From JACKLD01 sp049297695 (GTDB taxonomy: Bacteria > Pseudomonadota > Alphaproteobacteria > UBA2136 > UBA6156): a stretch of 15,018 nt of DNA. The stretch covers positions 1 to 15,018 of the forward strand of contig JBAQUT010000006.1 in NCBI GenBank assembly GCA_049297695.1, in the 5' to 3' direction. The translations under genes and the position numbers were made by a program. Under the pieces are notes generated by a model. It saw nothing but the letters and a program-made list of their open reading frames with translations. It searched no databases and was not told the DNA's origin. Positions 7,147-13,319 of the stretch are shown here, one piece after another; position 1 is the stretch's first letter, and every line of letters begins with the position of its first letter.

Positions 7147-7179
7147 TCATGCCAAAATAATATGCATGCGTCATGCCAA
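7147..7179 (-). promoter_or_regulatory. Direct repeats and sigma-54-like element upstream of the XRE gene
   Basis: On the minus strand TTGGCATGA occurs twice, 24 bases apart (7171-7179 and 7147-7155), upstream of the regulator gene. Two equal sites on nearly the same helical face suit a dimeric or cooperative XRE repressor. The upstream copy also begins TGGCATG-N4-ATGCA (7163-7178), which keeps the sigma-54 GG and GC at correct spacing with two consensus mismatches. Either reading is inference. Confidence 0.35.
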
Positions 7180-7245
7180 CATGGTGGGCAATCCTTTGTT
7201 CATAACCCACCCTAAAACGCCTTCCACCGTGGGGCAACAGCAAAC

Positions 7246-7282
7246 ATCGTACCTGTCAGCGGGCTGAAATATTATGTACGAT
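7246..7282 (-). terminator. Stem-loop directly after lnt
   Basis: Outer arms atcgtac (7246-7252) and gtacgat (7276-7282) enclose an inner hairpin tcag (7256-7259) / ctga (7264-7267). It begins right after the lnt stop codon in the direction of transcription. There is no strong U-run, so it may protect the 3' end or act as a weak terminator rather than a standard one. Confidence 0.45.
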
Positions 7283-7283
7283 C

Positions 7284-8735
7284 TTAAAAGTAACGAGCCA
7301 ACCGTACAAACGGCGTCGGCTCCAAGGCAGGCGGCAACGCCACATCCAACGCTGCGGGGGTACTAATGGGTAACTGCTTCACCACCCGCCCGTAGCCATC
7401 CACCATCAACGTGCGGCCCGTGTTGGCCACCCTCACCAAGGGGAGGCCTGTTTCCACCGCCCGCAGCCGCTCCAACGTGGCGTGCTGGGCCAAAGCCGTG
7501 GTGCCCGTAAACCAGTTGTCGTTCGTAATGTTCAACAAGTACCTTGCCCCGTAGGCATAACGGGCCACATGGTAGGGGAAAATCCCCTCGTAACAAATCA
7601 AGCCCAACGCATACCCCACAGGGGTAGGCAACAGGGGGCTGGCCACACCCGCGGTAAAATCCAACCGGCTTTGGCTCATCACCCGCACCGCCATAGGCAA
7701 AGGCAAAGCGTCCAATACCTCCCGCAGAGGTATGTATTCTCCAAACGGAACCAACAACTGCTTGTCGTACCACCCACCCAGCGTAGCATCGGGGTGCACC
7801 ACGGTCAAACCGTTGTAAAACGTCATGGCGGCATCGTCGCCATCCCTGCGCACACTGCCCGTCACCAAGGCCTGCTCTCCGTACAACCCGCTGGCTACAA
7901 ATTTCCTTACTTCAGGGTCTTCTTGCAGGTAAAACGCCACGGCCGTTTCGGGCATAAAAATAGCTCGGGCAAGCTGGCTCCCCTCGCCATACGCCACCCC
8001 CAACGTTTCCCGCAAATAGCCCATACGAACCTCAGAGTTCCATTTGTGGGCGCTCTGGATGTTCGGCTGCACTAGCCGCACCATCGGCCCATCCCCACCC
8101 CCCATCTCAGGCGCCCCTGCCAACCGCACCGCTCCAAACCCGTACACAGCCAGCAACACCGCCGCCGCCACCCGCCACCGCACAGGGTTATACGTCGCCA
8201 CCAGCACCGCCACACCCACAATCATCAGGCTCAAGCCATGAACCCCCGCCACGCTGGCCCCCTGCATCAGCACATCGCTGCCACCCCACATGGCGCCCAC
8301 CGGCAACCACGGGAAGCCCATGGGGTGCACACTCTTCACAACCTCCAACGCCACCCACACCACCACAAACCCTACCGCCCGAACACGCACGGGCAACGCC
8401 CGCACAACCCCACACACCAAGGCAACACCCAACGCCCCATACACCGCAATGGCCAGCATGGCGGGAATACCCCCCGCGGCCCCCGCCACAAGACTACGGT
8501 CGGCATCTATGTAAAACGCCCGTGGCAACCAGTATAAGGCGGTTACTTGGTGGGCCATCCCCACCCCCAAACCAACCCAAACAGCCTGCTTCACCGTCGG
8601 CGCCGCCTCCACAGCACGCCACAACACAGCCAACCCCACCATGGCCAAAGGCCACATAAAAAACGGAGCAAACCCAAGGGTTACTGCAACCCCCGCCAAA
8701 CCCAACACCCAACGGTGGCGTACCACGGGCTGCAT
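7284..8735 (-). CDS. lnt: Apolipoprotein N-acyltransferase
   Basis: Lnt adds the third acyl chain to the N-terminal cysteine of lipoproteins in the inner membrane. The 483-residue protein begins with several hydrophobic membrane segments (from about 8 to 200), followed by a nitrilase-like periplasmic domain. The catalytic triad is visible: Glu263 in MPETAV, Lys325 in WYDKQLLVPFGEY and Cys381 in LICYEGIFP. NITNDNWF also matches the family. The length is slightly shorter than E. coli Lnt. Its ATG shares a base with the corC stop (TGATG), so the two genes are translationally coupled. It is the last gene of the ybeY-corC-lnt operon. Confidence 0.96.
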   Translation of the reverse strand: MQPVVRHRWVLGLAGVAVTLGFAPFFMWPLAMVGLAVLWRAVEAAPTVKQAVWVGLGVGMAHQVTALYWLPRAFYIDADRSLVAGAAGGIPAMLAIAVYGALGVALVCGVVRALPVRVRAVGFVVVWVALEVVKSVHPMGFPWLPVGAMWGGSDVLMQGASVAGVHGLSLMIVGVAVLVATYNPVRWRVAAAVLLAVYGFGAVRLAGAPEMGGGDGPMVRLVQPNIQSAHKWNSEVRMGYLRETLGVAYGEGSQLARAIFMPETAVAFYLQEDPEVRKFVASGLYGEQALVTGSVRRDGDDAAMTFYNGLTVVHPDATLGGWYDKQLLVPFGEYIPLREVLDALPLPMAVRVMSQSRLDFTAGVASPLLPTPVGYALGLICYEGIFPYHVARYAYGARYLLNITNDNWFTGTTALAQHATLERLRAVETGLPLVRVANTGRTLMVDGYGRVVKQLPISTPAALDVALPPALEPTPFVRLARYF

Positions 8736-9595
8736 CAGGCTTTGCTGGCTTTAGAAAGTTTGTCAGGCAGTTTCAGTTCCACCACTTCCACATGGCGGGC
8801 ATCAGCCACCAACACTTTGGCCACCACGCCGTTGGGTAGGTTCACCGTTTCTCCCGCCGCAGGCACGCGCCGCGCCTCATGCATCACCAGCCCACCCACG
8901 GTTTCAATTTCCAATGTGTCGGGCAAATTCCACGTCAAGGCCAACGTACGGGTTACGTCTTCCAACAGCAACGTGGCTGGCATCCTAAAGCGTTGATTCC
9001 CAACACTCTGGATTCCCTCCGGCACCGCCTCATCATGCTCATCGCCCAACTCACCCACCAACTCGCCCAGCAAGTCTTTCAGGGTCAAAAGGCCCGTTAC
9101 ACCGCCGTATTCGTCCGTCACCATCACCAGCCCAATGCGGTGACGCTTCATCAGCTGCAACACGCGGGGCACGGGCATGGTTTCGGGCACAAACAAGGGC
9201 GGCCGCAAACAGTTGGCCAGCACAAAATCACCCTCTTTCCCCACAAACGGCGCCATGTCTTTTAAGGTAATCACACCCACAATATCGTCCAAACTTTTTC
9301 CCATCACGGGCAGGCGGCTGTAGTGCGATTCCGCAAACACCTTCATCACCTTCCCAAACCCCGCCTTGGTGCTTACCACTTTAATATCCGCACGGGGCAC
9401 ACATACGTCGTTGGCGGTTACGCTGGAAAACACCAAGGCGTTCCCCAACAACTCCCGCTCGCTTTTGCTCAATGGCCGCTCGGCCCGTTCCTTCCACGCG
9501 GCATGAAGGTCGTCGTTCAAACTCTCCATCTCTTTGGCACGGCGCAACCGCTGAAACATCGCCGCAAAAGGTTGGGTTAAAAAGCTTGCCATCAT
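8735..9595 (-). CDS. corC: CBS-domain protein of the CorC/HlyC (TlyC) family
   Basis: The 286-residue protein has two CBS domains (about 66-125 and 130-185; note VPRADIKVV, HYSRLPV, DEYGGVTGLLTLKDLLGELVG) and a C-terminal CorC/HlyC domain (about 200-275) with a GGLVMHEARRVPAAGE segment. It lacks the N-terminal DUF21 membrane region of larger homologues and so is the soluble form. The family has been linked to magnesium/cobalt homeostasis and, by older annotation, to haemolysins; the precise role is unsettled. The start codon overlaps the ybeY stop by four bases (ATGA) and the stop overlaps the lnt start. Confidence 0.93.
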   Translation of the reverse strand: MMASFLTQPFAAMFQRLRRAKEMESLNDDLHAAWKERAERPLSKSERELLGNALVFSSVTANDVCVPRADIKVVSTKAGFGKVMKVFAESHYSRLPVMGKSLDDIVGVITLKDMAPFVGKEGDFVLANCLRPPLFVPETMPVPRVLQLMKRHRIGLVMVTDEYGGVTGLLTLKDLLGELVGELGDEHDEAVPEGIQSVGNQRFRMPATLLLEDVTRTLALTWNLPDTLEIETVGGLVMHEARRVPAAGETVNLPNGVVAKVLVADARHVEVVELKLPDKLSKASKA

Positions 9596-10098
9596 TCCAC
9601 ATCCTCATAAGGGTTGGGCACACCGGCGCGGGCCAAAATCTTTGTTTCCAAAGCTTCCATGGCCTGCGCTTCCACGGGTTCCATATGGTCGTACCCTACC
9701 AGATGCAACAACCCATGCACAAGCAAATGCCGCACATGGCTCTCCACAGTGCGGCCTGTGGCGTGGGCTTCCCGCACCACGGTGGGGGCGGCCAACATCA
9801 CATCGCCCACATACCACCGCTCCTCCAACCCGTCGTCATCGTTTTCAAACGAGAGTACGTTGGTCGGCGCATCTTTCCCTCTGAATTCCTTATTCAACCC
9901 CTGCACCACGTCATCCCCCACCACCCGCACGGTCAGCTCCCATGGGCGGGCACCTTGGTAAGCTGGCACCTCCTCCGCCACCAACGCCACCATCTCGGCA
10001 CACACCTGTTCCATGTCCACATCCAGCGGCGCCTCTACCATCAGGCACACCTCACCATGGCCGTTTTTTACTGCAACAAGCACACCTGCATCATCCAT
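9592..10098 (-). CDS. ybeY: Endoribonuclease/rRNA maturation factor YbeY
   Basis: YbeY is a zinc-dependent enzyme involved in 16S rRNA 3'-end maturation and ribosome quality control. The metal-binding signature HGLLHLVGYDH (His128, His132 and His138 in the 168-residue version) and the family motif RGKDAPTNVLSFE (73-85) are clear. The start is uncertain: ATG 10098 keeps the first beta strand (EVCLMVEAP) but lies almost at the predicted transcription start, while ATG 10041 (149 residues) has GAGG 8 bases before it but cuts into that strand. It is first in the ybeY-corC-lnt operon and divergent from metK. Confidence 0.93.
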   Translation of the reverse strand: MDDAGVLVAVKNGHGEVCLMVEAPLDVDMEQVCAEMVALVAEEVPAYQGARPWELTVRVVGDDVVQGLNKEFRGKDAPTNVLSFENDDDGLEERWYVGDVMLAAPTVVREAHATGRTVESHVRHLLVHGLLHLVGYDHMEPVEAQAMEALETKILARAGVPNPYEDVE

Positions 10099-10105
10099 AA
10101 CGACC

Positions 10106-10134
10106 TTTGTAGCACACAAACATGTTGCCGTCAG
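10106..10134 (-). promoter_or_regulatory. Candidate promoter of ybeY-corC-lnt
   Basis: On the minus strand CTGACG (-35, 10129-10134) and TACAAA (-10, 10106-10111) are 17 bases apart, each matching four of six consensus positions. Transcription would begin near 10099. It lies in the divergent gap before metK, for which I see only a poorer candidate (TTGCCG-N17-TAGGGT). Confidence 0.4.
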
Positions 10135-10161
10135 CAGCACACGCGGGTAGGGTACCGCCCC

Positions 10162-11337
10162 ATGAGCACCTCCCACCTTTTCACCTCCGAAGCCGTCAGC
10201 TGCGGCCACCCCGACAAACTGGCCGACCAAATCTCCGACGCCATTTTGGACGCCCACTTGTCCCAACACCCCACCGCCCGCGTGGCGTGCGAGGTTTTGG
10301 TCACCACCAACTTTGTGTGCGTGGCGGGCGAGTACACCAGCACCGCTAAGGTGGATGTCGACGCCGTGGTGCGCCACACCATCCGCACCGTAGGCTACAC
10401 AGGCGGGTTTAACGAAGGGTTTGATGCCGATACCGTGGTTATTTTGAACCACATGCACGGCCAAAGCCCCGAAATTGCCCAAGGCGTCAACGCGGGCGAT
10501 CGCACCTCCGAAGGCGCGGGCGACCAAGGCCACATGTTTGGCTACGCATGCGACGAAACGCCCGAACTGATGCCCGCCGCCCTGCATTACAGCCACGCCG
10601 TGCTCCGCCATCTGGAAGCCCTCCGCCGCGCAGGCGAAACCCGCCTCCGCCCCGATGCCAAAAGCCAAGTGACGCTGGAGTACGTAAACGGTAAACCCAC
10701 CCGCGCCCACACGCTGCTCATCAGCCACCAGCACAATCCGGAACTCACCCACGCCCAACTGACGGACATCTGCCGCGCCGCATGGGAGGCCGTGCTGCCC
10801 AAGGGCTGGATTGACGCCACCACCCGCTTCCTCGTCAACCCCACGGGCAGCTTTGTCCTCGGCGGCCCTGCGGGAGATACGGGCCTTACAGGCCGTAAAA
10901 TCATCGTGGATACCTACGGCGGCGCCGCCCGCCACGGTGGCGGGGCGTTTAGCGGAAAAGACCCCACGAAAGTGGACCGCAGCGCCGCCTACACCGCCCG
11001 TTACTTGGCCAAAAACATCGTCGCCGCAGGCTTGGCCACACGGTGCGAAATCCAACTGGCCTACGCCATCGGCATCGCCGAGCCCTTGGCCCTGTACGTG
11101 GATACCTTTGGCACCGCCAAGGGCACCACCGACGAAGCCCTTGCCGCCGCCCTGCAAACCGTGCTGCCTCTCACCCCCCGCAGCATGCAAAACCACCTCG
11201 GCCTCGCTGCCCCCATCTACACCCCCACCGCCAGCGGCGGCCACTTCGGCCGCGCCACTGGCAGCGCGGGGGCGGGTACGTTCCCCTGGGAACGGTTGGA
11301 TTTGGTGGAAAAGTTGAAAAAAGCTCTGGTGAAGTAA
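10162..11337 (+). CDS. metK: S-adenosylmethionine synthetase
   Basis: MetK makes S-adenosylmethionine from methionine and ATP in the cytoplasm. The 391-residue product is normal length. Diagnostic motifs are GHPDK (15-19), the ATP-site signature GAGDQGHMFGYAC (118-130), GDTGLTGRKIIVDTYGG (238-254) and the P-loop-like GGGAFSGKD (259-267). The ATG precedes the standard N-terminus MSTSHLFTSEAVSCGHPDK; open sequence upstream in the same frame lies over antisense ybeY and corC and is not coding. The ribosome binding site is weak (tagggt). The product supplies methyl donor for the TrmB reaction encoded next. No SAM-responsive riboswitch is recognisable upstream. Confidence 0.97.
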   Translation: MSTSHLFTSEAVSCGHPDKLADQISDAILDAHLSQHPTARVACEVLVTTNFVCVAGEYTSTAKVDVDAVVRHTIRTVGYTGGFNEGFDADTVVILNHMHGQSPEIAQGVNAGDRTSEGAGDQGHMFGYACDETPELMPAALHYSHAVLRHLEALRRAGETRLRPDAKSQVTLEYVNGKPTRAHTLLISHQHNPELTHAQLTDICRAAWEAVLPKGWIDATTRFLVNPTGSFVLGGPAGDTGLTGRKIIVDTYGGAARHGGGAFSGKDPTKVDRSAAYTARYLAKNIVAAGLATRCEIQLAYAIGIAEPLALYVDTFGTAKGTTDEALAAALQTVLPLTPRSMQNHLGLAAPIYTPTASGGHFGRATGSAGAGTFPWERLDLVEKLKKALVK

Positions 11338-11360
11338 TATTGTGTTGTACCAAACAGGTG

Positions 11361-11452
11361 GTTAAGGGGGCGTCAGCCCCCTTACGCCAACGGCGTCATT
11401 GCGAGCGAAGCGTGGCAATCTCCCAACTTTCCAATCGCAAAATTGCCGCGTG
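11361..11452 (+). repeat. Composite palindromic repeat, copy R3
   Basis: It starts 24 bases after metK. Module A pairs 11363-11371 with 11376-11384 (taagggggc / gccccctta, loop gtca). Module B pairs 11385-11388 with 11392-11395 (cgcc / ggcg). Then comes tcattgcgagcgaagcgtgg and a decayed inner palindrome (ggcaat...attgcc). Without a U-run it is not a classic terminator, but the hairpins would form at the metK 3' end. The remaining bases to trmB hold at best a weak promoter (TTGATT 11511, TACAAC 11535, spacing 18). Confidence 0.85.
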
Positions 11453-11545
11453 ACAAGCTAACCATCCCCCTCACCCACTTTATCCAAAACAAACACAACT
11501 CACCAAAAACTTGATTTCCCACTAACAACCAAGCTACAACCTGCC

Positions 11546-12256
11546 ATGCACCACCCCATCCCCACCACCGGCCGCCTCAGCTCCCGCATGAGCGAGGCCG
11601 ACATCGCCAAGCTGCTGGCCCGCCTGCAACCCCACCTACCCACCGCCGCCGATTGGGCACACCCCGAGATTGAGCTGGAAATCGGCATGGGCAACGGCCT
11701 CGCCCTGCTGGCCCGTGCCCAAGCCGCCCCCCACCGCCTTTTCGTGGGGTCAGAACTCTACCTCAACGGCCTGCAAGTGGCCCTTAACCATCTCACGCCT
11801 GCCCCCCGTAGCCTTGGCGAAGGGGGGAACATCCGCCTCACCAACCACGACGCCCGCGCGCTGCTGGCCACCATCCCCCCTGCTACCCTCTCCCGTATTC
11901 TCATCCCGTTCCCCGACCCTTGGCCCAAAAGCGGCCACCACAAACGCCGCATCGTGCAGCCCAGCCTGTTGGATGAAGCCGCCCGCACCCTGAAACCCGG
12001 CGGCGAGCTGTGGGTTGTTACCGATTGGCCCAGCTACGCCTACCACACCATCGCCACACTGTTCCCCCACCCCGCCTTCACCCTGGCCCAAACGGGGGGG
12101 CAGGCGGCGGATTGCAAGCCTTCCGCCCGTTTGGACGAAAAACTTGGCCCCCACCACCTTGCCACCCCGCCTGCGTGGTGGGTTCCCACCAAGTATCAGG
12201 CAAAAGCCTATACGGCGGGGCGGGTGCCGTGGTTTATTGAGGCAACTCGCAAATAA
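11546..12256 (+). CDS. trmB: tRNA (guanine-N7-)-methyltransferase
   Basis: TrmB methylates G46 of the tRNA variable loop using S-adenosylmethionine. The 236-residue protein has the SAM-binding ELEIGMGNG (about 43-51), GSELYLNG (68-75) and the family hallmark PFPDPWPKSGHHKRRIVQ (121-138). Near the C-terminus PTKYQAKA (214-221) corresponds to the T-x-[YF]-E element, with Gln in place of the usual Glu. Residues about 85-95 (TPAPRSLGEGG) look like extra sequence encoded by a short C/G palindrome. The start is uncertain: a second ATG lies at 11588, and no clear ribosome binding site precedes either. It is downstream of metK across repeat R3. Confidence 0.94.
   Translation: MHHPIPTTGRLSSRMSEADIAKLLARLQPHLPTAADWAHPEIELEIGMGNGLALLARAQAAPHRLFVGSELYLNGLQVALNHLTPAPRSLGEGGNIRLTNHDARALLATIPPATLSRILIPFPDPWPKSGHHKRRIVQPSLLDEAARTLKPGGELWVVTDWPSYAYHTIATLFPHPAFTLAQTGGQAADCKPSARLDEKLGPHHLATPPAWWVPTKYQAKAYTAGRVPWFIEATRK
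11802..11827 (+). repeat. Mini-palindrome inside trmB
   Basis: Six C (11802-11807) and six G (11822-11827) flank an inner gcc-tt-ggc, with mismatched gta and gaa between the arms. It keeps the reading frame and encodes the apparent extra residues PRSLGEGG. It resembles the C/G-stem design of module A in the intergenic repeats but is not an exact copy. Confidence 0.55.
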
Positions 12257-12290
12257 CCTGATTCTATAACTTACTGAACGAACCCCGAAG

Positions 12291-12322
12291 CGTCATTCCA
12301 GGGAAAACTAGCCCTGTAGGGC
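12291..12322 (+). repeat. Repeat module D with small hairpin
   Basis: cgtcattccaggga (12291-12304) is identical to 69-82 in R1. It is followed by gccc-tgta-gggc (12311-12322), a 4-bp hairpin. It lies just downstream of trmB and directly before the inverted copy R4, so the two may form one larger element. Confidence 0.6.
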
Positions 12323-12344
12323 AAGATATTGGTTTTATTTTTCA

Positions 12345-12422
12345 ACTTTCAACTTGGGAGATGGCCACGCTTCGCTCGCCATGACGACTTCGTCGTAAGG
12401 GGGCTTCGCCCCCTTAACCCCC
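12345..12422 (-). repeat. Composite palindromic repeat, copy R4 (inverted)
   Basis: This is the same A-B-C order as R2, read on the minus strand. Module A arms are 12396-12404 and 12408-12416 (loop ttc). Module B is acgac (12384-12388) / gtcgt (12392-12396). Module C (12349-12383) has gcgagcgaagcgtgg with attgcg changed to atggcg and caatct changed to ccatct. The 358-base gap between trmB and rimP (12257-12614) is thus filled by module D, R4, a promoter and a leader terminator. Confidence 0.85.
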
Positions 12423-12480
12423 TACTTGTCCCAAGTTTCAGGTACATTCGCTATTTACCACCGGCCCTTTCGTTTCCCTC

Positions 12481-12509
12481 TTGACACCCTACCCAACCCC
12501 GTCCATATT
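12481..12509 (+). promoter_or_regulatory. Promoter of rimP-nusA
   Basis: A perfect TTGACA (12481-12486) is followed after 17 bases by CATATT (12504-12509, four of six matches to TATAAT). Transcription would start near 12516, giving an untranslated leader of about 100 bases before rimP. It is the best sigma-70-type promoter in the window. Confidence 0.6.
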
Positions 12510-12564
12510 CCGCCCAGAAGCAAGGCCGAGTTACAGGCACTTGCCACACCGCTGGGTTTAGCAG

Positions 12565-12588
12565 AGGTGGCCACGGGCCGCCTTTTTT
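12565..12588 (+). terminator. Intrinsic terminator in the rimP leader (candidate attenuator)
   Basis: The stem AGGTGGCC (12565-12572) pairs with GGCCGCCT (12576-12583), with one G-U pair and the loop ACG, and is followed directly by a run of T to 12588. It lies about 50 bases after the predicted transcription start and 26 bases before the rimP ATG. Transcripts ending here would not contain rimP or nusA, so it suits attenuation. No clear anti-terminator pairing is visible. Confidence 0.65.
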
Positions 12589-12614
12589 ATTACCCAAAAC
12601 AGGAAAGACGCCTT

Positions 12615-13172
12615 ATGGCCAGTTTGGAAAGCCGCATTCAGCCCATGGCCCTTGCCGCCGCCGCTGCATTCGGCTTGGTGCTGGTGTGTGCACGGCTGAC
12701 GGGCGGCGGTAAATTCCAAACCCTGCAAGTGTTGTTGGAAAAACCCGATGGCAGCAGCCCCGTGCTGGACGATTGCACGGCGGTTTCCAAGCAACTAGCG
12801 CGGGATTTGGACCAGTATGAGCTGACCCACGGCGCCCTCATCAAGGGCCGTTACACGCTGGAAGTGAGCAGCCCCGGGCTGGACAGACCCCTGATTACCC
12901 CCGCCGATTACCAACGGTTTGTGGGGCGCACCGCCGCCTTGCGCTTCAACCAGATGCAATCCAGCGGTTACACCACGTTTCAGGCGGCTACAGGCGTTAT
13001 CAAGGGGGCGGATAGCACCACAGTCACCCTACAACTGGAGCAGGCTGAAACCCCCCAAAGTTTCCCACTCTCCCACATTTTTACCGCCAAACTGGCCCCC
13101 ACCAAGGCCGAGATGGACGCCTGGATGCGCGACGCCATCCGCAAATCACCCAGCACCGATGAACCCAAGTAA
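12615..13172 (+). CDS. rimP: Ribosome maturation factor RimP
   Basis: RimP binds the 30S subunit and helps its late assembly. From the ATG at 12615 the protein has 185 residues, and its N-terminus MASLESRIQPMALAAAAAFG aligns with the family start; AGGAAAG lies just upstream. The frame is open further upstream, from a TTG at 12426, but that part runs through the promoter and terminator hairpin and does not resemble RimP. The family signature YTLEVSSPGLDRPL is at 80-93, with a C-terminal Sm-like domain (about 95-170). rimP precedes nusA as in most proteobacteria. Confidence 0.95.
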   Translation: MASLESRIQPMALAAAAAFGLVLVCARLTGGGKFQTLQVLLEKPDGSSPVLDDCTAVSKQLARDLDQYELTHGALIKGRYTLEVSSPGLDRPLITPADYQRFVGRTAALRFNQMQSSGYTTFQAATGVIKGADSTTVTLQLEQAETPQSFPLSHIFTAKLAPTKAEMDAWMRDAIRKSPSTDEPK

Positions 13173-13177
13173 CGAAA

Positions 13178-13303
13178 ATGGAGACATCGGGATGGATTTT
13201 TGTGATGACGAAGACCGTGGAAGCGCAAACGTACGCCGTTTGGTACGTGCGAACCGCGAAAGCTGAGGAAACACAAAAAGCCGCCCGAGGGCGAACATTT
13301 TAA
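13178..13303 (+). other. Rimp-nusA intergenic segment with alternative hairpins and a 41-codon open frame
   Basis: The 147 bases between rimP and nusA are not a simple spacer. Two perfect 6-bp hairpins share bases and exclude each other: caaacg (13226-13231) / cgtttg (13237-13242), and acgtac (13229-13234) / gtacgt (13243-13248). A third small hairpin, cgcc / ggcg, lies at 13282-13293. An open frame (METSGWIFVM...) starts at 13178 but has no ribosome binding site and resembles nothing known, so I do not call it a gene. Confidence 0.5.
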
Positions 13304-13319
13304 ACAAAGGAGAGAAACC

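Noticed and set aside
7129..7160. Strong Shine-Dalgarno-like AAAGGAGAG on the plus strand followed by ATG at 7149
   Set aside because: The frame is only three codons long, and the spacing of 13 bases is poor. It is probably chance within the divergent regulatory DNA of the xre gene.
9472..10161. Plus-strand extension upstream of metK
   Set aside because: It is antisense to ybeY and corC, and MetK homology begins at the ATG at 10162.
10042..10161. SAM or SAM/SAH riboswitch before metK
   Set aside because: No matching stem or pseudoknot pattern could be found in the short divergent gap.
10099..11244. Minus-strand extension of the ybeY frame across metK
   Set aside because: The extension is low-complexity Gly/Ala/Val antisense of metK. 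YbeY homology begins only near 10098.
12426..12614. Longer rimP from a TTG at 12426
   Set aside because: This part overlaps a promoter and an intrinsic terminator and does not resemble RimP. ATG 12615 has a ribosome binding site and the family N-terminus.
13178..13303. 41-codon open frame between rimP and nusA
   Set aside because: It has no ribosome binding site and no recognisable family, and it lies over structured RNA. It was kept only as a note.
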